DNA of 53,517 bases from Gyrodactylus bullatarudis. Taxonomy: Eukaryota; Platyhelminthes; Monogenea; Gyrodactylidea; Gyrodactylidae. The notes under the pieces were generated by a model. That model was not told where the DNA came from. It saw only the letters and a list, made by a program, of their open reading frames with translations, and searched no databases. The DNA is taken from NCBI GenBank assembly GCA_012064415.1, contig SSNU01000124.1:98444-151960 (forward strand). Reading direction: 5' to 3'. Numbering within the stretch: the stretch's first letter is position 1; every line of letters begins with the position of its first letter. Shown here piece by piece: positions 9,461-18,720 of the stretch. Both the position numbers and the translations under genes were made by a program.

Positions 9461-11227
9461 TTGATCCATATGACAGTCCAAAACATTGATTTCAGATTCA
9501 ATGGCTCCTACTTCCGACAAATAGATGGAGTAGCAATGGGAACCCCCCTCGGCCCAATCCTTGCAGACATCTTCCTCGCGAGCCTTGAAACCACGAAAAT
9601 GGCAAAAATCATCAACGAGTGTTACCTATACATCCGATATGTTGACGATACCTTCCTCATGCTAAAAGAAGACCAAGACTCTGACGCTATCCTAGCTGAA
9701 CCAAACTCAATGCACCCCAGGTTGAAATTCACCATGGAAGTAGAAAAGGACAACAGTCTCAGTTTTCTTGACGCCAAAATTCAAAAATGCACAACCACAA
9801 AAACCTTTAGCTCAAGTTTACACCGTAAACCAGGGATCCCTACCCAGTACATGCCCTTCACCAGCTTCAACCCCACAGCGACAAAAAGATCCCTAGTGAG
9901 ATCCGAGTTCCTAAGGATCAAACGAGTTGTGTCAACCCACTTACAAGACGACGAAAGGAAACGCACAACTGAATTATTCCAGTCCAGCGGATTCCCAAAA
10001 GAATTCATCCGAAAACATGCAAGGATCAAAGAAAAAGACATTACAGCAACAGATGAAAAGAAGGCTCTAATCCTATCCTTACCGTTCAAAGGTGACGTGC
10101 CCAATACAATACTCAGAAACAAACTAAGCAAAATCACAGCGGACACGTTTCCCGGGTACCAAATCCGTCACACCTCGAAAACCACCAAGCTACTGAACGA
10201 TCGAAATAAGGACCGAGTACACTGGCTCAATAGGAGAAACGTCGTCTACGAGTTCAAGTGCTCCTGTGGCCTATCCTACATCGGAATGACGACGCGTACC
10301 ATTGGCGAAAGGGGCAAAGAACACCTAACAGCGAACAATAAGACCTCTTCAATACAAGAACACCTGAGGGAAACACACCATCCAGCAGGCCTTGAGAACT
10401 TCAAAATCAGATATATGGCGGACCCGAAATTCAGTAAAGAAAAATCAAAAACGATCCTGGAAATGGCTGAGGCCAAACTTGTCAACGAAGAGAAACCAGC
10501 GCTCTGTGCTCAAAAACTCCTGGGGAGACAACTAGGATTCACTGGCACGAATTACCACAAAGCCCATAATATCATCAAGAAGGTCTCAAAACTGACTGCA
10601 AACTCAGACACAAAAATCCCTTCAGGTTTATCCTTGGCTCATACAACACCTACCTCAACATTAGTTGATAAATCTCTCTCCAAGAATAAACCCGGTTCCT
10701 CCACCCATCCTGACGACAAAACATTGAACGATTCCACATTGAGACCCCTAATAGCCTCAACGCAACGCCCAGTTGATGATCAATTGACGACCATTCCCAC
10801 AACACCAGAATCCCACTCAAAACCTCCCCGAGTGGGTGTTGATCAGACTTTCACACCCTTGCTCTGCTCGACTCAATTCACAGCCCAAAGCGATATGATC
10901 AAGGTCCCACCCAACAACTCCACCAAAATCCAACACTCAACTCCAATCCCAGACATGGCAACCTCGATGGCAACAGAAACTCAAACCTCAACATTAGTTG
11001 ATAACCTACCCTCCACAGGCTGCCACGTCACACAAGCCCCTCCCCCAGCAACATCCAATGATCGAAAAAGATTCTTTTCTCAACCGGAAATGCAAGCCTC
11101 TACTCCCACTCGAAAACGAAACGCATCGACATCACCCCAACAACCCAAAGCGAGGAGAAAACGGGGGACGAAGGCAGCAACGGGTACTCAGCAAATCCAC
11201 AAATTCTTCACAGCAAACAAACAGTGA
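9461..11227 (+). CDS. PLE polyprotein, 5'-truncated: RT palm end + GIY-YIG endonuclease
   Basis: 588 codons without a stop. Residues about 20-44 are RT block 4 (RQIDGVAMGTPLGPILADIF). The catalytic palm motif is YIRYVDDTFLML at about 56-67, followed by SLSFLDAKI. Residues about 260-300 carry the GIY-YIG nuclease (YEFKCSCGLSYIGMTTRT, then ERGKEHL). Residues 350-588 form a Pro/Thr/Ser-rich tail ending in a basic cluster (KARRKR) and QQIHKFF near the stop. RT blocks 1-3 are missing; the frame is open upstream to the inverted repeat junction near 9385, and codon 9461 is TTG, so there is no true start. The product would reverse-transcribe and nick target DNA in an intact element. This copy cannot make a full enzyme. 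Smaller frames on either strand over this interval are shadows. Confidence 0.9.
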   Translation: MIHMTVQNIDFRFNGSYFRQIDGVAMGTPLGPILADIFLASLETTKMAKIINECYLYIRYVDDTFLMLKEDQDSDAILAEPNSMHPRLKFTMEVEKDNSLSFLDAKIQKCTTTKTFSSSLHRKPGIPTQYMPFTSFNPTATKRSLVRSEFLRIKRVVSTHLQDDERKRTTELFQSSGFPKEFIRKHARIKEKDITATDEKKALILSLPFKGDVPNTILRNKLSKITADTFPGYQIRHTSKTTKLLNDRNKDRVHWLNRRNVVYEFKCSCGLSYIGMTTRTIGERGKEHLTANNKTSSIQEHLRETHHPAGLENFKIRYMADPKFSKEKSKTILEMAEAKLVNEEKPALCAQKLLGRQLGFTGTNYHKAHNIIKKVSKLTANSDTKIPSGLSLAHTTPTSTLVDKSLSKNKPGSSTHPDDKTLNDSTLRPLIASTQRPVDDQLTTIPTTPESHSKPPRVGVDQTFTPLLCSTQFTAQSDMIKVPPNNSTKIQHSTPIPDMATSMATETQTSTLVDNLPSTGCHVTQAPPPATSNDRKRFFSQPEMQASTPTRKRNASTSPQQPKARRKRGTKAATGTQQIHKFFTANKQ

Positions 11228-11403
11228 AGAAGCCGATCCCATTGGTCAAAAACACGAACAGAATCCCCATTGGTCCGAAACAAATGAATGATTGCTATTG
11301 GTCAAGACAGCCCTTTCATGTTCTTGTAATATATATATATAACTGCTCAAGTCGGTGTAAGGTCTGAAGAGAGCCGACGAAAATAAAAGCTTTCATTCGC
11401 CTA
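11139..11403 (+). repeat. Right inverted terminal arm of PLE-A
   Basis: It pairs with 9116-9379. It includes the last 30 codons of the ORF, so part of the terminal repeat is coding. Confidence 0.85.
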
Positions 11404-11406
11404 ACC
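11350..11406 (+). ncRNA. Hammerhead ribozyme motif (PLE-A right end)
   Basis: CTGAAGA at 11364-11370 and GAAA at 11379-11382. Relative to the solo tail there are two changes, one in helix III (tttcatt) and one at the cleavage-side base (G in place of A, still a G-U pair with helix I). Activity may be lower than for the 3.7 kb copy. Confidence 0.65.
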
Positions 11407-11782
11407 TCTTTCGTCGTTCTAACTACCATTAGTCAGCGCCCCCAGAATATTTTCGAGGAAATAAGGCAATTAATATCTCAAAAAAATTTTCTCATCTGCA
11501 CACACTAAGGTTAATATTTACCCTGAAGCTCTCTTCTATCAGATTCAATGAATTCCAAAGGACACTCTGTTATGATCTTAAGAATTTTATTTTGTATTTA
11601 TTTGTAGCTTTTTTTCATGATCACCCTAATTAATGAAATGAAATGAAAATTTATTGAACAATACATATGTTCATTTTTGTAATATTGAAAGAATATTGAA
11701 ATATTGATAGAAAAAATATTTCGTACAAAAATAATAATTTTAAGTATATGAGAATAATAAATTAAATGCATAATGAAAACAA

Positions 11783-11935
11783 TGTAGAAATTACAGTGTT
11801 TTTGAAAAGACAACCTACTAGCAAAGTGTGGTCACTAGTTATTACTATATCCATATGAATCTGACTTGATGGAAATTGTCTTCTCACAACTAGATGCCAG
11901 AATTCGACCCTGGGTGTTCAACGTCGTGAGGCAAC
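11783..11935 (-). repeat. SINE copy lacking the ribozyme, inverted
   Basis: The reverse complement has part of the tRNA head (gttgcctcac.acgttgaa.acccagg.tcgaat) joined directly to the SINE body (gtgagaagacaat..ccatcaagtcagattcatat). The hammerhead segment present at 12007-12060 is missing. It lies head-to-head with the next copy. Confidence 0.7.
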
Positions 11936-11940
11936 AAAAT

Positions 11941-12215
11941 CTAGGTTCTGAGCTAGTGGGTAGAAGCGTTGCCTCACAACGTTGAAGACCCAGGTTCGAA
12001 TCCTGGCTATGGTGTACTGACGAGTTTTAATAAGGACGAAACGGGTCTACATCTACCATCGTGAGTTGAAAATTATTTGACTCTCTTATGAAACTGACAC
12101 TTGCTTATCCGAATTCTAACATTTAGGTGTGAGAAGACAATCTCCATCAAGTCAGATTCATAAGAATATAGTAATAACCAGTGACCACACTTTGCTAGTT
12201 ATCTGTTTAAAAACA
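11941..12215 (+). mobile_element. tRNA-derived SINE with internal hammerhead
   Basis: The head is tRNA-like: an A-box-like segment (agctagtgggtagaag, 11951-11966) and a perfect B box GGTTCGAATCC (11993-12003) for RNA polymerase III. A hammerhead core follows at 12007-12060, then a body shared with at least four other places in the window (2236, 7290, 11783, 12524). The end is near 12215, without an obvious polyA tail. SINEs need a partner for reverse transcriptase; the PLEs here are possible partners, which is inference. Confidence 0.8.
12007..12060 (+). ncRNA. Hammerhead ribozyme inside the SINE
   Basis: CTGACGA (12017-12023), helix II GTTT/GGAC (12024-12027 with 12034-12037, two G-U pairs), GAAA (12038-12041), minimal helix III (A41-U46, C42-G45) and cleavage after GTC (12045-12047). 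Helix I pairs GTA (12014-12016) with TAC (12048-12050) and, after an internal loop, ATGGT (12009-12013) with ACCAT (12055-12059). This is a complete type I fold with the very short helix III seen in schistosome and newt satellite hammerheads. Confidence 0.8.
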
Positions 12216-12404
12216 ATATAAATTCTATATTGTATTTATTCATACCAAAGAATATTTACTGCATATACAATCGTGGCAGAAATTGAAGGTGCCCCTATTA
12301 AATTGTAATTTAACTGAGTATTCTGGATTTATTATACAGAATAAAATGAAAAAAAGATAGAAATCATATAAAATAATTTACTTTTTAATATAAACATTTG
12401 AGAA

Positions 12405-12462
12405 ACTTCATTCAGGTAGACGCGTTTCGTCCTTATTAGGACTCGTCAGTACACAATAGCCA
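12405..12462 (-). ncRNA. Hammerhead ribozyme, second SINE copy
   Basis: On the minus strand: CTGACGA (12443-12449), a perfect helix II GTCC/GGAC around a TAATAA loop (12431-12442), GAAA (12425-12428), then CGCGTC with cleavage after C (12419). Helix I pairs GTA with TAC. Helix II is stronger than in the first copy, and the core is fully canonical. Confidence 0.85.
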
Positions 12463-12505
12463 GGATTCGAACCCAGGTCTTCAACGCTTCTAACCACTAG
12501 GCCAG
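12405..12505 (-). mobile_element. SINE head + hammerhead, second copy (inverted)
   Basis: The reverse complement gives an A-box-like ctggcctagtggttagaag, the B box GGTTCGAATCC, then ctattgtgtactgacgag and the ribozyme. The body is not continuous with it on this strand; instead a body lies beside it on the other strand (12524-12705), so the copy is rearranged head-to-head. The insertion lies in the non-coding flank of Tc1. Confidence 0.8.
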
Positions 12506-12523
12506 AACCCCCGTTCGTCTCAT

Positions 12524-12705
12524 TATTATATTATTTGACTCTCTTATGGAATTGACACTTGCTTATCCGAATATCTAACATCTAGGTGTGAGAAGACAAT
12601 CTCCATCAAGTTAGAGTTCATATGGATATAGTAATTACCAGTGACCACACTTTGCTAGTAGGTTAATTGTCTGAAAACACTGTAATTTCTACACGTTGCT
12701 TATTT
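12524..12705 (+). repeat. SINE body copy
   Basis: It matches 12070-12215 from attatttgactctc through gaccacactttgctagtagg and extends to ctgtaatttctac, which also ends the copy starting at 11783. Confidence 0.75.
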
Positions 12706-12753
12706 ACAAAAAACCAATGAAAATAATTGAAGGTCCTATGATGATTTTGCCTT

Positions 12754-13723
<970 letters not shown>

Positions 13724-14099
13724 TATAATAGAGAAGAAAAATTTTGAAGAGTGAGATGTTTATCAGAAATAAATTTTTAGGGCTGGGATAACTTCCAATA
13801 GGATTAAGTAAGCTTATCTTAATTAATTTAGGTTTTGAAGTAAACTGCAAGGTGAAATAATAATTAAAATGATAAATTCAATCAGGGGGACCTTTAACTT
13901 CTTCCAAGCTAATCAATAGATAAATGGAATTTTCTTAATTTATCGAGATATTTAATTATAAAATTAAATTTATTACTAAACTAGAATACTTTGTGAATAC
14001 TTGGCTAAAAAATTCTTTTATATAGAAACTATATAAAAAAGTTATATTGGAATTTAAAAAATAATGAGAGAGATACCTTCAATTTCTGCCATGACTGTA

Positions 14100-15365
14100 T
14101 ATAGATATGTTTATTTAATTTGTATGCGTTCATAAATTTTGAATACAAAAATATGCGTTTCTAAAAACTTCACCCTTATAGCTAGAATACATTTTGTTGA
14201 TTGTTTTAAAATTTTAAATCGTGAGAAGAAAATCATACGATCTATGGGTTTTTTAAAGATCTATTCATATTGATTTAACGTAAATGACTTTATTTCGTTA
14301 TAGGCTAGTTTCGTTAAAATATCACTTTCTATTTAGGTCAGAACGTCAACATTTTAAAAAGATGTAAGAATCAAATTACTTGAAATGATGTTAATCACTA
14401 ATTTGTAAATCATACTTCGATTTTATTTTTCTATTAAGTATTTTAGATACTTTATTCAACCCGAGTGTACCCACCTGGGGTATTTTTACATTAAGTTAAT
14501 TATAATTACAACTTACCAAGCTATTATAAAGATTTCACAACTGAAATTTTAAGGCTTTATATTGAATGTCTAAATCTATAATTATCAAGTATTTTGATCA
14601 AAAAATTATCACTTGATATGATATTCAAATTTAAATAATTACACTAATTACCAATTGGGGTGTTATTAACCACATGCATTTTCCTTCATTTTTACAACTC
14701 GGAACCGGTTCACGAGGAATACAGCTCAAGCTCTGAAGGGCATTTGACTCTTTCATCTTCATCGTTTTGATTAAAGTTTTTTGGTGAATAAGTGCTTAAG
14801 TTTGTTAATATCTCATGGATGCGTAGAAGTCACACATCTTGCCTTTGGTGATAAGACTCAGTGTGTCTAATTTATAAATTAAATTAGGAGACTAATTTCT
14901 AATCACCAAAATACCTTGATCAGGTCGGAATTTCTGAAAAAGTATAAATTAATCTAATTATCTTTGCGGTAAATTAATAATTTATTATTCACTATTATAA
15001 TCTGCTGAATATGGTATTCTTATATTGTAGGTTTTTGGATAATATTTATTTACATTTTAAGTCGAATAAAACTGTGATATCATATTTAATTTTTTCAATA
15101 TTTATTTTTATGAGATTTTAAACTCATATGAAACGTTCAGAGATGAAAGTTTGAGTTTTTAACTTGATATTTCAGGTCTCTTCAGACTTTACATGGTAAA
15201 TAGATAACAGATAATTTAAATAATAAATTAGAGACCTAAGATTAGTTCATCTCTCTATAGAAAATACATCACAGATAGGAAATCATCTATTATCCATCAT
15301 CAAATTCAAATTCAAGAATTTCTGATATCATGTAAGTTTTTATCCATTAAAATAGAAATTAAAAA
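14100..15365. other. AT-rich spacer, nothing firm
   Basis: No coding similarity. A partial hammerhead-like core on the minus strand near 15168-15195 was judged too weak. Confidence 0.45.
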
Positions 15366-15369
15366 TGTT

Positions 15370-15535
15370 TTTATCATAAAATTTATTAAAAATTAGGTCA
15401 ATATAAGAATTCTCAGTCATTGGTCATCCAAACATTTCGATGGTGATTGTCTTCATACGCCTTCTTCAGGGGTACGACAAGCTCATCATTTCTATCAGTT
15501 TTGTCCAATCAGATTAGAGAATAGCATAATATAAG
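15370..15535 (-). repeat. Dispersed repeat, partner of 50465-50635
   Basis: The reverse complement reads gagcttgtcgtaccc.tgaagaaggcgt.tgaagacaatc and gatgaccaatg.ctgagaa, in the same order as 50496-50580. It is probably a tail of the PLE group whose GIY-YIG remnants lie at 16130 and 52330. Confidence 0.55.
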
Positions 15536-15889
15536 AGTTTGACCACGATAATAAATTATTAATAATCAGAAGAATAGAGTGATAAACATAATTATTCATA
15601 GATTTAATTTAACTTCCTTCTTTCGGCAAAAAGCTTAATCCAACACTACCCAATGTTCACTTCACCAAATTTTTCATTATTGCCAATTTCATAAGGATAA
15701 AAAAATCTCTAAATCTATATAGAAAACCTTGTAATAAAAATATTGTTGAATTTCAAAAATAACACTGGTACAATAAATATGGTACAAAGAAAACTTGGTT
15801 CGTGGTGAAATCTTGAGAACATTACGTCTCACAGTTGAAGATCAGTAGGATGTATAACTTGGAAATTGAACAGTTATTTTAAATAAAAA

Positions 15890-16330
15890 TAGTTATCCTA
15901 AAAAAATGATTGATTGAATTAAGGAAGAGGTTTTTTATAAATTTTATTCACCTAAAAACATTAAAAATCAATCTTTACATACTAACAAAATTATTGTTTT
16001 AGAACATAGTCCAATTAATATTTCGTTATCTAAAATTTATAAAAAATATAATTTAGATGTTTTTATAGAATAATATAAGTCTTAAAATTCCCAAATATGA
16101 AACTAAAATTTTTAAGACTGTGGTATTTAAAAATTAAAGTGTAGCTGTGATAAAAGTTGTATTGGTCAAACTGGTATAAGAACTGGTCAAATAACATAAA
16201 ACAGTATTTTAAAGAATAATAATAGATTCTTGATATTAATTTGACTTCTGATTCTCTTAATGAATCTTTCGCAAAGAAATTTTTTTGAAAAACTGACTAC
16301 CTAGAATAATTTTAGGCGAACATTGAAAGA
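15890..16330 (+). pseudogene. PLE pseudogene, linker and GIY-YIG remnant
   Basis: Frames read SYPKKMID then IKEEVFYKFYS, VLEHSPINISLSKIYKKYN, and LKCSCDKSCIGQTGIRTG, the GIY-YIG core with Cys in place of the second Tyr. The same order is seen in the copy at 52232-52720. Stops at several points show decay. Confidence 0.7.
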
Positions 16331-16464
16331 GTAAGCTGAAAATTAATCAACAGCCATTTTTAACAAGAATAAAAATTAATGAATATTGTAGTACCCATAC
16401 TTACAAAGGTTAACTTAAATTATTTCGTTCATTTTAGGTGCTTAGGTTTCACAGGTTCATCTTA

Positions 16465-16590
16465 TTTGGTGTTGGATTAGCCCATGTGGCTGAATGTTAC
16501 AGCTCATTATCCCACCCTATCGTTCGTACTAGTCAAGATAGGATTCATTAGTAAGTTGTAACAATCAGCGGCATGGGCTAATCTACGATC
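16465..16590. repeat. Short inverted repeat around a unique loop
   Basis: gattagcccatg.ggctgaatgttac at 16474 pairs with gtaacaatcagcggcatgggctaatct near 16558-16585. I could not make a tRNA fold from it. Confidence 0.5.
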
Positions 16591-16639
16591 TCTGGGATGT
16601 ATTCCTTAAGCCCCTAGAACGAACGAAATAATTACGTTC

Positions 16640-16835
16640 AAAATAAATAAAATCCCACACTCAACTTCAATCACAGACTTGGCAAGTTCGTTGGCGATAG
16701 AAACTCTCACAACCACCAAACATGATGACTATACCGATCCAATTGGTCAATGATACAAAAAACCTTTTAGTTTAAAGCAAATAAATAATTGCCACTGGTC
16801 AAGAAATTCCGACTATGCTCTTGTAATATGTGTAT
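16640..16835 (+). mobile_element. Old PLE-A fragment
   Basis: This stretch follows the PLE-A ORF end and 3' region (10930-11330) with many changes: cccacactcaacttcaatcacagacttggcaa, ccgatccaattggtca, and ttgccactggtcaag then ctcttgtaatat. It stops where the next inverted repeat begins at about 16823. Confidence 0.65.
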
Positions 16836-17648
16836 GTCATGCCCCAAGTAGGGAGTTTCCCCAAATATGAATACAATTTTCTCTTCTTACTTGAGCTGTC
16901 TTAGGTTGGAAGATTTATCTCAGTCTATGCTTCAATGACCTTTAGCATACTTTAAATTGTATCACACACACTCATGTATTTACAACCTTCAGGTCTTCAC
17001 TTGTGTTCTTCACAACAGTATATTCCTTCATTCAAAAACGTTTATTTTCTGTCCTACTCTTCTCTCAGTTAACCTTACCCCTAAATCACACCTTAAATAA
17101 CATACCCTCTTCTCTTCTTCACCATACTTAATGATTGACGCAATATTGCAGGCATCTCAGGTTCGCGTCTTCCCTTCTCCCTATTACCTAACTCCAGTCG
17201 TAAATTCTTGCAATTTTATAAATTGAAATCAAATCTCAGTATGACAGAAAAGTATTCAATTCAAAACCCTACTTAAATAAACAAATTAAATATTTTTTTA
17301 ATATACGAGTTAAGAGTGAAAAATTGAAGAAAATTGCAGTGGGGAATATATGTAGAAATACAACCATCACAGGAAAACTATTCAATTAACTCATTCTCCC
17401 CCCAATTAAAAAAGGAATGTTTTTGGTCATTTAACCACTATTAAGATGTAAAACGACTCAGAAGTATTAGCCTTTCTGATCGATGTAATTTCATAATAAA
17501 GGGAAGACCTGAAGGTTGTAAATACATGAGTGTGTGTGATACAATTTAAAGTATGCTAAAGGTCATTGAAGCATAGACTGAGATAAATCTTCCAACCTAG
17601 GACAGCTCAAGTAAACTCCCTACTTGGGGCATAACATATACATATTAC
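16823..17648. repeat. Inverted repeat, arms about 145-175 bases
   Basis: Left arm 16823-16998, right arm 17503-17648. The left arm holds about 30 extra bases near 16860-16890. Both contain catgccccaagtaggga or its complement and a tract with tcacacacactcatgtatttacaaccttcagg. The unique middle has no ORF. No transposase is attached. Confidence 0.7.
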
Positions 17649-18720
17649 GAAACTCAAATGAGTGAATATGCTACAGTTTTGGAAATTAGTATGTTCCAGA
17701 AGTTGCTAGTACGCTAGTTGCTAAATTTATTTTGTACTTTTATGTTTTGGAAATATTCATTTAAAGCTTAGTACGTACTAGAACTACGAAAATATTGAAT
17801 AAATCTTGGGCGGAGTTACTCTACAACTAGATATATTCATTATATTTTCAGTACTTACCAATGATATGAAGTAATGCAACATATGCAGGAGAGGTTGCAG
17901 TGTGGCCATCATACATGCTTAACAATGACTTGATACTATTAAATAATCAGTTTTCCTACAATCCTTCTCTTTTTTTATTAACTTCTTGAATAGTTTCGAA
18001 TTTAATAATCCCTCTGAAAATATTTTTCAAAATTTTTAAGAATGAAAGGATTTATTTCCTTCTTACACTCCCATTTTTTCAATGAAATATTTCCATTGGT
18101 GGATTTTACCTGTTTTTACTTCTCTCGCTTTTTTGAATTCACCTCAATTTATGCATTCATTTGATAAATTCTGATGAAAATTATTTTGAGATAAACGGAA
18201 GAATGAACAATGAATGGGAAATTTCTAATAATAATCTGATAAAACAGGTTGATTCAGACAGCAAAGAGCATATCCCAGATACCCAATAAAGAGAGAATGT
18301 AAAAATATGAATACCAGATGTTGATAGAGGTATCCATATTTGCTTGGAGTTGTATTGAGAAAATCCGAAAATGACTTATATGAAATAGGAACTAAAAGCG
18401 GCAATCAATGGTTTACTATCAATCGTTTTGAAGTTATTAAGGAAATTATTATTAGAAAAGAAGGCATTTATTATGAAATACATCGATCAGAAAGGCTAAT
18501 ACTTCTGAGTCGTTTTACATCTTAATAGTGGTTAAATGACCAAAAACATTCCTTTTTTAATTGGGGGGAGAATGAGTTAATTGAATAGTTTTCCTGTGAT
18601 GGTTGTATTTCTACATATATTCCCCACTGCAATTTTCTTCAATTTTTCACTCTTAACTCGTATATTAAAAAAATATTTGGTTTGTTTATTTAAGTAGGGT
18701 TTTGAATTGAATACTTTTCA
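17248..18720. repeat. Inverted repeat, arms about 253 bases
   Basis: Left arm 17248-17500 and right arm 18468-18720 are close to identical (for example gaaaagtattcaattcaaaacc and its complement at the far ends). The left arm abuts the right arm of the preceding repeat, so the two structures interlock. The loop holds a 61-codon frame (18340-18525) whose LYEIGTKSGNQWFTINRF looks like a decayed element ORF; I cannot name it. Confidence 0.75.

Larger units (their letters stand above)
9116..11486 (+). mobile_element. PLE-A: fold-back Penelope-like element, longest copy
   Basis: The left end (9116-9379) is an inverted copy of the right end (11139-11403), so the element is flanked by about 264-base inverted arms. 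The right arm then runs on another 83 bases to a terminal run of A after ctc. Inside is the ORF 9461-11227. Inverted or partial terminal repeats are characteristic of Penelope-like elements, which often insert as 5'-truncated copies joined to an inverted segment. GC content is clearly higher than in the surroundings, which, together with the open frame, suggests a recent arrival. Confidence 0.85.

Noticed and set aside
9781..10485. Minus-strand frames of 121 and 69 codons
   Set aside because: They are shadows of the PLE-A ORF on the plus strand.
15165..15200. CTGAAGA..GAAA spacing on the minus strand, hammerhead-like
   Set aside because: Only five bases lie between the core boxes and no consistent helix III and cleavage site could be found.
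16465..16590. tRNA-like segment
   Set aside because: It is an inverted repeat with agcccatg and caatcagc; no A/B box pair and no cloverleaf.
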